Part shown: piece by piece, positions 1 to 8,219 of the stretch
Numbering within the stretch: position 1 is the first letter of the stretch
Layout of the letters: each line of letters begins with the position of its first letter
Origin: Burkholderiaceae bacterium
Lineage (GTDB): Bacteria > Pseudomonadota > Gammaproteobacteria > Burkholderiales > Burkholderiaceae
Length of the DNA: 15,559 bases
Direction of reading: 5' to 3'
NCBI GenBank assembly: GCA_021166835.1
Contig: JAJPEN010000053.1
Span: 1-15,559 of the forward strand
Position numbers and translations under genes: made by a program
Notes under the pieces: generated by a model
What the model was told of the DNA's origin: nothing
Seen by the model: only the letters and a program-made list of their open reading frames with translations
The model's database searches: none

Positions 1-1
1 G

Positions 2-121
<120 letters not shown>

Positions 122-149
122 CTTCGAAGACGGTTACTCAGTACTGCAC

Positions 150-1181
150 TTAGTACTGCGCTGCGGCAGTCGATGCGCCGGACAACGCGGCCGCCTGCCG
201 AATCGCGGCGAGCAGACTCGCCGGGTCTGCGAGGCCGCGCCCGTCGGCGCCCGTTTGTCCGGCCTTGTCGAAAGCCGTGCCGTGATCCGGGCTCGTGCGA
301 ACGAAAGGCAGGCCGAGCGTGACGTTCACCCCGTCGTCGATGCCGAGGTACTTCACCGGGATGAGCCCCTGGTCGTGATACATCGCGACGACGAGATCGA
401 ACTCGCGCATCCCGCGGGCGCGCATGAATACGGTATCGGGAGCGAAGGGGCCGCTCACTTCGATGTGCTCGGCCCGCGCCCGCGCGACGGCAGGGCCGAT
501 GATCTCGATCTCCTCGCGACCGAACAGCCCGCCTTCGCCGGCGTGCGGGTTCAGCCCGGCGACCGCGATGCGCGGCCGCGCGATGCCGGCGCGGCGCATC
601 GAGGCGTTCGCGATCCGGATCGTGCGCAGGATGCCGTCGGCATCGAGCTGCTCGATTGCCTCGCGCAGCGCGACGTGGATCGACACGAGCACGACCCGCA
701 GTTCAGGATTGGCCAGCATCATCCGCACCTCGACGCCACCGGCGAGCTCGGCGAGCAGTTCGGTGTGGCCCGGAAAGCGGTGGCCGGCCGCGTGCATCGC
801 TTCCTTGGCGATCGGCGCGGTGACGACGGCGCGCACCTCGCCGCGCAACGCCAGCTCCGCGGCGCGCACGATGCAGCGGTACGCCGCGTCGCCGGCGCGC
901 GCATCGATGCGGCCCACCGCGAGATCGGGCAGCGCGACGACGTCGTCGACGTCGGCGGGCATCGGCAGCGACAGCCGCGCCGCCTCGCGCGCCAGCCAGC
1001 GGGCGTCGCCGATCACGCGCAGGGGTACCTGCAGCGAGCGATCGGCGCAGGCCTTGAGTACGATTTCCGGTCCGATCCCGCAGGCGTCGCCCATCGTGAT
1101 CGCGATCGGACGCTCGGCGGCCGCGGCGGTGGCGTCGGGCGCCGGGGCGTACGCGGGATCGCGGATCGACGGGGCAGGCAT
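150..1181 (-). CDS. pdxA: PdxA-family NAD-dependent 4-phospho-hydroxyacid dehydrogenase (PdxA or PdxA2 type)
   Basis: The protein has 343 residues from the ATG whose complement is at 1179-1181. An in-frame start at 1226 would add 15 basic residues unlike the family. The domain is PF04166. The N-terminal motif reads ITMGDACGIGPE, where the usual form is GDPAGIGPE. The expected metal-binding histidines are H169 (SIHVALRE), H213 (GLNPHAGEGG) and H269 (MYHDQG), and substrate-binding H139 lies in FPGHTELL. Classical PdxA oxidises 4-phosphohydroxy-L-threonine in pyridoxal phosphate synthesis in the cytosol. The C-terminal half (AMYHDQGLIPVK, VNVTLGLPFVRTSPDHGTAFD) looks closer to the PdxA2 branch acting on 4-phospho-D-threonate/erythronate. 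The gene also lacks the usual surA/rsmA neighbours. A TphB-like diol dehydrogenase is a third option. A TAGAAT -10-like box ends only 7 nt before the start codon. The family is secure; the substrate is open. Confidence 0.88.
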   Translation of the reverse strand: MPAPSIRDPAYAPAPDATAAAAERPIAITMGDACGIGPEIVLKACADRSLQVPLRVIGDARWLAREAARLSLPMPADVDDVVALPDLAVGRIDARAGDAAYRCIVRAAELALRGEVRAVVTAPIAKEAMHAAGHRFPGHTELLAELAGGVEVRMMLANPELRVVLVSIHVALREAIEQLDADGILRTIRIANASMRRAGIARPRIAVAGLNPHAGEGGLFGREEIEIIGPAVARARAEHIEVSGPFAPDTVFMRARGMREFDLVVAMYHDQGLIPVKYLGIDDGVNVTLGLPFVRTSPDHGTAFDKAGQTGADGRGLADPASLLAAIRQAAALSGASTAAAQY

Positions 1182-1287
1182 CGCATCGATTCTACGGCCG
1201 CGATGCCGGTCCGGGCATCTGCGCACGGCTTAGACTTGATGGATGGACTCGGGCGAAGCGCGGCGAACGCGCGGAAGGGGGAACGGG

Positions 1288-2886
<1,599 letters not shown>

Positions 2887-2890
2887 GCCA

Positions 2891-3223
2891 ATGAGCGTTG
2901 CGAAGGCGTGGACCTGGCTCGTCGTGGCGGGGCTGTTCGAGATCGTCTGGGCGCTCGGGCTGAAGTACAGCGATGGCTTCTCGCGGCTATGGCCGTCGGT
3001 GGTCGTCGTGGTGGCTGCGGCGGCGAGCTTCTGGCTGCTGGCGATCGCGATGCGCGTGCTGCCTGCGGGAACGGCCTACGCGGTGTGGACGGGGATCGGC
3101 GCGACGGGCACCGCGCTGCTCGGCATCGCGCTGCTCGGCGAATCGGCGAACGTGGCGCGGCTCGTCTGCATCGGGTTGATCGTCGCCGGCGTGCTCGGCC
3201 TGAAAGCCACTGCCGGCGACTGA
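2891..3223 (+). CDS. gdx: SMR-family guanidinium exporter Gdx (SugE)
   Basis: The protein has 110 residues with four predicted membrane helices (about 8-24, 33-53, 58-79 and 85-104), the size of small multidrug resistance transporters, which work as antiparallel dimers in the inner membrane. The central Glu that couples protons and substrate is E17 in [18 protein letters not shown]. The stretch [15 protein letters not shown] and the ending [11 protein letters not shown] follow E. coli SugE closely. SugE-type SMRs are now known as guanidinium/H+ antiporters (Gdx), as opposed to EmrE-type polyspecific pumps. The Shine-Dalgarno GGAG lies inside the last codons of mmsA. With a 4-nt gap there is no room for its own promoter or for the guanidine riboswitch often found before gdx. 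No guanidine-degrading gene is nearby, so its role in this cluster is unclear. Confidence 0.92.
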   Translation: MSVAKAWTWLVVAGLFEIVWALGLKYSDGFSRLWPSVVVVVAAAASFWLLAIAMRVLPAGTAYAVWTGIGATGTALLGIALLGESANVARLVCIGLIVAGVLGLKATAGD

Positions 3224-3251
3224 CAGAGTTTCCTGCTTCGGAGAGATGGCG

Positions 3252-4715
3252 ATGACGATGCAACTGAAGGACATGCGGCTGCTCAAGCGCAACGGCTACA
3301 TCGACGGCAAGTGGGTCGATGCGGATTCGGGCCGGAGCTTTCGCGTCACCGACCCGGCGAGCGGACAGACGATCGCGGAGCTGAGCGACATGGGCGTGGC
3401 CGAGACGAAGCGCGCCATAGCCGCGGCTTCGCGCGCGCTGCCCGCCTGGCGCGCCAGGACGGCGAAGGAGCGCGGCGCGATCCTGCGTCGCTGGTACGAC
3501 CTCGTGCTCGCGCATGCAGAAGATCTCGGGCTGCTGATGACCACCGAGCAGGGCAAGCCGCTCGCCGAGGCGCGCGGCGAGGTCGCCTATGGCGCGTCGT
3601 TCATCGAGTGGTTCGCCGAGGAGGGTCGCCGCGTCTACGGCGACGTCATCCCCGCCAACGCGCCCGATCGGCGCCTGCTCGCGATCAAGCAGGGGATCGG
3701 CGTGTGCGCGGCGATCACGCCATGGAATTTCCCGATCGCGATGATCACGCGCAAGGTGGCGCCGGCTTTCGCCGCCGGCTGCACGGTGGTGGCGAAGCCG
3801 GCCGGCGCGACGCCGCTGTCGGCGCTGGCGCTGGTCGAGCTGGCCGAGCAGGCCGGCTTTCCGGCGGGCGTCTTCAACATGGTCGTCACCGGAACGCAGT
3901 CGTCGAAGATCGGCGAGGAGATGTGCACGAACCCGGTCGTGCGCAAGGTGTCGTTCACCGGCTCCACCGAGGTCGGCCGCATCCTGCTGCGCCAGTCGGC
4001 CGACACGATCAAGAAGCTCTCGCTCGAACTGGGCGGCAACGCGCCCTTCATCGTCTTCGACGACGCCGATCTCGACGCAGCGGTGGAGGGCGCGATCGCA
4101 TCGAAATATCGCAATGCCGGGCAGACCTGCGTCTGCGCGAACCGCATCTACGTGCAGGCGGGCGTCTACGACGCGTTCGCGCAGAAGCTCGCGGCGCGCG
4201 TGTCGCAGTTCAAGGTCGGGCCGGGCGTCGAGGAAGGCGTCGTGATCGGACCGCTGATCGACGACAAGGCGGTCGAGAAGGTCGAGGAGCACGTGGCCGA
4301 CGCATTGGCGCAGGGCGCGAAGCTCACGCTGGGCGGCAAGCGCCATTCGCGCGGCGGCCTGTTCTTCGAGCCGACGATCCTCACCGGCGTGCGCTCGTCG
4401 ATGCGCGTCGCGCGCGAGGAGACCTTCGGGCCGGTGGCGCCGCTGTTCCGCTTCGACACCGACGACGAGGCGATCGCGATGGCCAACGACACCGAGTTCG
4501 GGCTCGCCGCGTATTTCTATTCGCGCGACATCGGGCGGATCTTCCGGGCGGCCGAAGCGATCGAGTCGGGGATGATCGGCGTGAACACCGGGCTCATCTC
4601 CACCGCGGAAGCGCCTTTCGGCGGGGTGAAGCAGTCGGGCCTGGGCCGGGAAGGCTCGCGCTACGGTATCGAGGAGTACCTCGAGATCAAGTATCTGTGC
4701 CTGGCCGGTATCTGA
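3252..4715 (+). CDS. gabD: Succinate-semialdehyde dehydrogenase
   Basis: Aldehyde dehydrogenase of 487 residues, the usual GabD length. ATGs at 3246, 3252 and 3258 are in frame. GGAG at 3240-3243 is correctly spaced for 3252 and far too close to 3246. Catalytic residues are visible: N159 in ITPWNFP, general base E259 in LELGGNAPFIVF, and nucleophile C293 in GQTCVCANRIY, with a second Cys two residues on as in GabD and human SSADH. The C-terminal PFGGVKQSGLGREGS with GIEEYLEIKY is typical of GabD. The enzyme oxidises succinate semialdehyde to succinate with NAD(P), closing GABA, 4-hydroxybutyrate and related routes into the TCA cycle. It follows gdx by 28 nt and precedes the alcohol dehydrogenase by 33 nt. 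Glutarate semialdehyde is a possible alternative substrate because this clade is promiscuous. Confidence 0.93.
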   Translation: MTMQLKDMRLLKRNGYIDGKWVDADSGRSFRVTDPASGQTIAELSDMGVAETKRAIAAASRALPAWRARTAKERGAILRRWYDLVLAHAEDLGLLMTTEQGKPLAEARGEVAYGASFIEWFAEEGRRVYGDVIPANAPDRRLLAIKQGIGVCAAITPWNFPIAMITRKVAPAFAAGCTVVAKPAGATPLSALALVELAEQAGFPAGVFNMVVTGTQSSKIGEEMCTNPVVRKVSFTGSTEVGRILLRQSADTIKKLSLELGGNAPFIVFDDADLDAAVEGAIASKYRNAGQTCVCANRIYVQAGVYDAFAQKLAARVSQFKVGPGVEEGVVIGPLIDDKAVEKVEEHVADALAQGAKLTLGGKRHSRGGLFFEPTILTGVRSSMRVAREETFGPVAPLFRFDTDDEAIAMANDTEFGLAAYFYSRDIGRIFRAAEAIESGMIGVNTGLISTAEAPFGGVKQSGLGREGSRYGIEEYLEIKYLCLAGI

Positions 4716-4748
4716 ACGAAGCACGGGAATCTCGGGGGAGGAGGGGCG

Positions 4749-5897
4749 ATGCCGATCCGGATGCGCGCGGCAGTGCTGCGCGAGATCGGGCTGCCGGCGC
4801 CGTACGAGCGGAGCCGGCCGCTGTCGATCGAGGAAGTGGAGCTGGACGGGCCGGGGCATGGGGAAATCCTCGTACGCATCCACGCGGCGGGGCTGTGCCA
4901 CTCCGACCTCTCCGCAATCAACGGCGACCGTCCGTGGCCGCTGCCGATCGTGCTCGGCCACGAGGCAGCGGCCGAGGTCGTCGAACTGGGCGAGGGAGTA
5001 GACGACCTGGCGGTCGGCGACCACGTCGCGCTGGTCTTTCGTCCGGGCTGCGGCAGTTGCGCACGTTGCGCTGTGGGACGTCCGGCCCTGTGCATTCCCG
5101 GGGGGCAGGCGAACAACGGCGGAACGCTGCTCGGGGGGCAGCGCAGGCTGCGCGCGCTCGCCGGGAGTGGAGCGGATGGCTTGCTGAACCATCATCTCGG
5201 CTGCGCCGCTTTTGCCGAGTATGCGACGGTCTCGCGTCGGTCGGCGGTGCGCATCGATCCCGATCTCCCGTGGGAGGAAGCTGCGCTCTTCGGGTGCGCG
5301 GTAGTCACCGGAGCCGGGGCCGTCGTCAATACGGCGAAGGTCGAGGCGGGGTCGACGGTGGCGGTCGTGGGGCTGGGGGGTGTGGGTTTTTCGGCGCTGC
5401 TCGCGGCGCAGGCAGCGGGCGCCCGCACCGTGATCGCGGTCGACCGGCTGCCGTCGAAGCTGGCAAAAGCCCGTGAACTGGGGGCAACGCATTGCTTCGA
5501 GGCGACATCTCCCGATATCGTCGCGCAAGTCAAGGAGACGACGGGAGGCGGCGCGGACTACACCTTCGAGATGGCGGGCAGCGTCGATGCGCTCGAACTG
5601 GCGTATCGGCTGGCATGCACTGGCGGTACGACCGTCACGGCGGGCCTGCCCAATCCGAATGCGCGGTGGTCGCTGCAGGCGGTATCGCTGATCGGGGAGG
5701 AGCGGACGCTGAAGGGCAGCTACCTTGGATCCTGCGTGCCGTCGCGCGACATTCCGCGCTTCATCGCGCTCTATCGCGCGGGCAAGCTTCCGGTCGATCG
5801 GCTGCTGTCAGAACAGATTCAGCTCGACGACATCCATCCGGCGCTCGATCGCTTGGCGCGCGGGGAGTCGATTCGTCAGGTCATTCGGATGGCCTGA
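4749..5897 (+). CDS. Zinc-dependent medium-chain alcohol dehydrogenase
   Basis: Protein of 382 residues with the MDR fold. The catalytic zinc ligands appear to be C50 (GLCHSD), H71 (GHEA) and C183 (FGCAVVTG). The structural zinc lobe has four Cys in a C-x2-C-x2-C-x7-C pattern (C101, C104, C107, C115). The NAD-binding Rossmann motif is GLGGVG (208-213), with an acidic residue at the end of beta-2 (VIAVD) that favours NAD over NADP. The start has an excellent ribosome binding site, GGAGG at 4737-4741. It lies directly behind gabD with no terminator, so the alcohol oxidised here may yield the semialdehyde for GabD or MmsA, for example 4-hydroxybutyrate to succinate semialdehyde. That substrate is an inference from position. 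The family also includes class III formaldehyde dehydrogenases and benzyl alcohol dehydrogenases. Confidence 0.9.
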   Translation: MPIRMRAAVLREIGLPAPYERSRPLSIEEVELDGPGHGEILVRIHAAGLCHSDLSAINGDRPWPLPIVLGHEAAAEVVELGEGVDDLAVGDHVALVFRPGCGSCARCAVGRPALCIPGGQANNGGTLLGGQRRLRALAGSGADGLLNHHLGCAAFAEYATVSRRSAVRIDPDLPWEEAALFGCAVVTGAGAVVNTAKVEAGSTVAVVGLGGVGFSALLAAQAAGARTVIAVDRLPSKLAKARELGATHCFEATSPDIVAQVKETTGGGADYTFEMAGSVDALELAYRLACTGGTTVTAGLPNPNARWSLQAVSLIGEERTLKGSYLGSCVPSRDIPRFIALYRAGKLPVDRLLSEQIQLDDIHPALDRLARGESIRQVIRMA

Positions 5898-5918
5898 AAG
5901 AAGGAATGGCTGGATTGG

Positions 5919-5934
5919 CGTTTCACGTGAAACA
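5919..5934. promoter_or_regulatory. parS-like ParB binding site 1
   Basis: The 16-mer CGTTTCACGTGAAACA matches the conserved chromosomal parS sequence TGTTTCACGTGAAACA at 15 of 16 positions. Its inner 14 bp form a perfect palindrome. It lies between the alcohol dehydrogenase stop and the start of the FAD dehydrogenase gene, 2.4 kb from the mnmG start and about 5 kb from parA. A parAB pair in the same window makes a functional site very likely. Confidence 0.88.
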
Positions 5935-5988
5935 TCGCCGGCTGCCCTCCGGCAACACGCTTCCTTCGCAGTTCGCTATTTCGCGTCG

Positions 5989-7098
5989 ATGGACCGCGTC
6001 GAGACGGTCGTCATAGGCGCCGGCGTCGTTGGCCTGGCCATCGCTCGCGCGCTCGCCGCATCGGGTCGCGAGGTCGTCATCGTCGAGCGCGCAACTTCGT
6101 TCGGAACCGAAACCAGTTCGCGCAACAGCGAGGTGATCCATGCGGGGCTCTACTATCCGCCCGGATCGTTGAAAGCGGAGCTGTGCATCGAAGGCGCGGC
6201 CCGCCTGTACGCATATTGCCGAGAACGACAGATCCCGCACCGACGCTGCGGCAAGCTGATCGTCGCCTGCGAAGACGACGAACGCGGGGCGTTGGCGTCG
6301 ATCGCCGAACGAAGCGCGGCCTGCGGCGGCGGGCCGCTGCAGTGGCTCGACCGGCCGGAGCTGCTTGCGCTCGAGCCGGCGCTGCGCGGCACGGCCGCTC
6401 TGCTTTCGCCGAACACCGGGATTGTCGACAGCCATGAGTTGGTGCGGGCGCTGCTGGCCGACGCCGAGGATCATGGTGCGACGCTGGCGGTTGCGAGCCA
6501 GGCAGTCGGAGCCGAGGCGACAGCGAGCGGTTTCGTGCTGCGCGTCGTATCGGAAGGGGCGGAGCTTCGCCTCGCGGCGGGGGAACTGGTGAACGCGGCC
6601 GGGCTGGGTGCGCAGGAGTTCGCAGCGCGGATCGACGGGCTTGCGCCGCAGACGATTCCCCCGCTGTACCTGGCGAAGGGCAGTTATTTCACGACTTCCG
6701 CGCGCGTGCCCTTCTCCCGTCTCGTCTACCCCGTGCCGGACGAGGCCGGGCTGGGAGTACATCTCACGCTCGATCTCGGCGGCCAGGCGCGCTTCGGCCC
6801 GGATGTCGAATGGGTATCGACGATCGACTACCGCGTCGACGCGCACCGTGCCGCTTCGTTCGAGGCGCAGGTGCGTCGGTACTGGCCCACGTTGCCGGCG
6901 GGGTCGCTGCAGCCGGCGTACTCAGGGATTCGGCCGAAGCTGGTGGGATCGGGCGGGGCGGCTGCCGACTTCCGCATCGACGGCGCCGAAGTGCACGGAG
7001 TGCGGGGGCTTGTATGTCTGTATGGGATCGAGTCGCCGGGGCTCACGGCGTCGCTCGCCATTGCGGATCGGGTGCTGGAGGCGCTGGATCGACGGTAG
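5989..7098 (+). CDS. lhgO: FAD-dependent oxidoreductase, L-2-hydroxyglutarate dehydrogenase-like
   Basis: Protein of 369 residues of the DAO (D-amino-acid oxidase-like) FAD family, starting at the ATG at 5989. An upstream in-frame extension to 5725 would overlap the alcohol dehydrogenase gene and encode unrelated sequence. The dinucleotide-binding motif GAGVVG is at 10-15, with ribose-binding E33 (IVERATSFG). SSRNSEVIHAGLYYPPGSLK, the CGKLIVA segment and the C-terminal GIESPGLTASLAIAD are typical of L2HGDH/LhgO proteins. Those enzymes oxidise L-2-hydroxyglutarate to 2-oxoglutarate and pass electrons to the respiratory quinone pool, usually as peripheral membrane proteins. In E. coli lhgO sits beside gabD in the glutarate branch of lysine breakdown, and here gabD is one gene away. 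No clear ribosome binding site is seen. The 91-nt gap to the preceding gene carries a parS-like site, so transcription may start separately. Confidence 0.85.
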   Translation: MDRVETVVIGAGVVGLAIARALAASGREVVIVERATSFGTETSSRNSEVIHAGLYYPPGSLKAELCIEGAARLYAYCRERQIPHRRCGKLIVACEDDERGALASIAERSAACGGGPLQWLDRPELLALEPALRGTAALLSPNTGIVDSHELVRALLADAEDHGATLAVASQAVGAEATASGFVLRVVSEGAELRLAAGELVNAAGLGAQEFAARIDGLAPQTIPPLYLAKGSYFTTSARVPFSRLVYPVPDEAGLGVHLTLDLGGQARFGPDVEWVSTIDYRVDAHRAASFEAQVRRYWPTLPAGSLQPAYSGIRPKLVGSGGAAADFRIDGAEVHGVRGLVCLYGIESPGLTASLAIADRVLEALDRR

Positions 7099-7345
7099 GG
7101 CGGGGCGCGGGGGCCCCGGGGCACGACGCCGCACGGGGGCGGCGCGGGGCGCGGCGACACGCCGGCACGACGACTTGCGCGTTGCGAAACTGGCGAATCG
7201 GCTTGGTTCGGCGCGTTGGTGCCGGCTCGGTCTGTTTCGCTCCGGAAGCCGAGGAAGCTCAGCCTTGCTTCGATGTGCGGCTGGCGAACTTCAAATACAT
7301 CCCCGCGCCAGGCGCAAGCGCCGCTTGGTCGAATAGACGCAGTCG

Positions 7346-7412
7346 CGCTCCAATATGTAGCCTTTTTGTTTGTGGAATCGATTCCACAAACCGGAACGCT
7401 TCAATTTGTAGC
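7346..7412. repeat. Two 16-bp imperfect direct repeats flanking a palindrome
   Basis: CGCTCCAATATGTAGC at 7346-7361 and CGCTTCAATTTGTAGC at 7397-7412 match at 14 of 16 positions. They lie 6 and 5 bp outside a 24-bp perfect palindrome, so the module is near-symmetric in layout: repeat, palindrome, repeat. The AT-rich repeats stand out from the surrounding GC-rich DNA. Function unknown. Confidence 0.75.
7368..7391. promoter_or_regulatory. 24-bp perfect palindrome, LacI-family operator-like
   Basis: The half-site GTTTGTGGAATC is followed immediately by its exact reverse complement. The inner 14 bp (7373-7386), TGGAATCGATTCCA, fit the general LacI/PurR-family operator pattern TGnAAnCGnTTnCA with a central CpG. 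A T-run lies before rather than after the palindrome on the plus strand, so it is not a terminator in either direction. No LacI-type regulator gene and no obvious target gene are present in the window. The palindrome is certain; the operator reading is an inference. Confidence 0.55.
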
Positions 7413-7647
7413 GCGGCCTTGATCCTGCTTCCCGTTCGAAGACGGGGAACTGATGCCGGCGTCGAACATCCTGACCCGGGAGCGGACGGCCTGCGGAATA
7501 CGGCATTGCCGCATGCAACGACTTGCGTATGCAAGAGTGCCGCGTTGTGCAGCAATAGAGCGCGAGCGGCGCGCGACGGTTCCGTATACGGATGTAGGCC
7601 CCGAAGCTTCCTCCGGAGCTCCGGAGCTCCGACGCCCGACGCCCGAC

Positions 7648-7787
7648 GCGCTGAGGCTCACACGCCGAGGCTCACACGCCGAGGCCGGCACGCCGAGGCC
7701 GACGCACCGAAGCTGACGCGTCGAAGCCGACGCGCCGAGTCCGATACGCCGAGTCCGATACGCCGAGCCCGATACGCCGAGCCCGAC
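7648..7787. repeat. Tandem array of ten degenerate 14-bp units
   Basis: Ten contiguous 14-bp units can be laid out, for example ACGCCGAGGCTCAC, GCGTCGAAGCCGAC, GCGCCGAGTCCGAT and ACGCCGAGCCCGAT. The core CGCCGA(G/A) is kept, and the last positions drift from CTCAC to CCGAC to CCGAT along the array. The 14-bp period is not a multiple of three, so it is not a protein repeat. It is preceded by a short GACGCCC duplication and an overlapping GGAGCTCC palindrome. It ends 41 bp before the DUF2892 stop codon, so it may lie in the 3' untranslated region of that gene. Confidence 0.88.
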
Positions 7788-7828
7788 CCGGCGCTCCGAA
7801 CTCCTGCGCTGCGCCGTTCCCTCGCGCG

Positions 7829-8029
7829 TTACGCTTCCTTTCGCTTCATCGGGCAGGTATTCAGGCCCAGCATGCTGTACATCGGGCAGCGGCCGATGAG
7901 GCCGGTCGCCAGCGGCACGATGCCGATCCAGCCCCAGACGCCGATGGTTCCCATCAGGGTGAGCGCGACCAACACCAGTCCGACGATGATACGAAGTGTG
8001 CGGTCCCAGGATCCCACATTGCGGTTCAT
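7829..8029 (-). CDS. DUF2892 small membrane protein
   Basis: Protein of 66 residues from the ATG whose complement is at 8027-8029, preceded by AGGTAA at a suitable distance on the minus strand. A longer frame running to 8272 would translate through two parS-like sites and is rejected. The pattern NVGSWDRTLRIIVG, a hydrophobic hairpin of two membrane helices (about 12-29 and 32-49), and the ending GRCPMYSMLGLNTCPMK match DUF2892 (PF11127), the inner-membrane module also fused to rhodanese domains in YgaP. Stand-alone members have no established function; the two conserved Cys suggest a link to sulfur or thiol chemistry, but that is not proven. It is divergent from mnmG and shares with it a 332-bp upstream region. 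Confidence 0.88.
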   Translation of the reverse strand: MNRNVGSWDRTLRIIVGLVLVALTLMGTIGVWGWIGIVPLATGLIGRCPMYSMLGLNTCPMKRKEA

Positions 8030-8132
8030 CGAATTACCTCGCGTTTGCCGATGTGCAAAGATCATTCTCGGACGGCGTGCAATCCTCGCTTTGAGGACGA
8101 TCAACACGCGTCCATATGGGCGCCCCCGGGAC

Positions 8133-8148
8133 GGTTTCACGTGAAACA
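8133..8148. promoter_or_regulatory. parS-like ParB binding site 2
   Basis: GGTTTCACGTGAAACA matches TGTTTCACGTGAAACA at 15 of 16 positions, differing only at the first base, with a perfect 14-bp palindromic core. It lies 104 bp upstream of the DUF2892 start and 229 bp upstream of the mnmG start, in front of the operon that encodes ParA and ParB. Confidence 0.9.
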
Positions 8149-8219
8149 TGCCTCCGTTCGGGGAGCTCCTTACCGCGGGACTAGCTTGCGCCGGCCACGC
8201 GTCGCATAGGGGAACCTCA

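Larger units (their letters stand above)
7099..7828. other. Gene-poor intergenic region with palindromes and tandem repeats
   Basis: Over 730 bp no open frame resembles a protein family; frames on both strands are short or read through repeats. The first 80 bp are an almost pure G/C tract with repeated GGGGCGCGG words. From about 7180 to 7600 base composition is less GC-rich than the flanking genes. Several inverted repeats occur: 7311-7322 (GGCGC-AA-GCGCC), 7368-7391 (24-bp palindrome), 7431-7446 (CCCGT/ACGGG), 7522-7535 (CTTGC/GCAAG), 7581-7592 (TCCGTATACGGA) and 7615-7630 (GGAGCTCCGGAGCTCC). A 14-bp tandem array follows. No DnaA-box cluster and no T-tailed terminator hairpin were found. 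Confidence 0.7.

Noticed and set aside
1231..1243. TAGACT at 1231-1236 as an mmsA -10 box with a leaderless ATG at 1243
   Set aside because: No -35 partner, and the GTG at 1288 has a good ribosome binding site and gives a more family-like length; kept only as a weak possibility.
5725..5988. In-frame N-terminal extension of the lhgO-like gene
   Set aside because: Overlaps the end of the alcohol dehydrogenase in another frame and encodes Arg/Ser-rich sequence unrelated to the family; the FAD fold starts right after the ATG at 5989.
7361..7395. 24-bp palindrome as a rho-independent terminator
   Set aside because: On the plus strand the T-run precedes the stem instead of following it, and on the minus strand the stem is followed by an A-run.
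6810..8144. Plus-strand open frame of 444 codons through the intergenic repeats and opposite to DUF2892
   Set aside because: Composed of repeat translations and the complement of the DUF2892 gene; the 14-bp period is not codon-sized.
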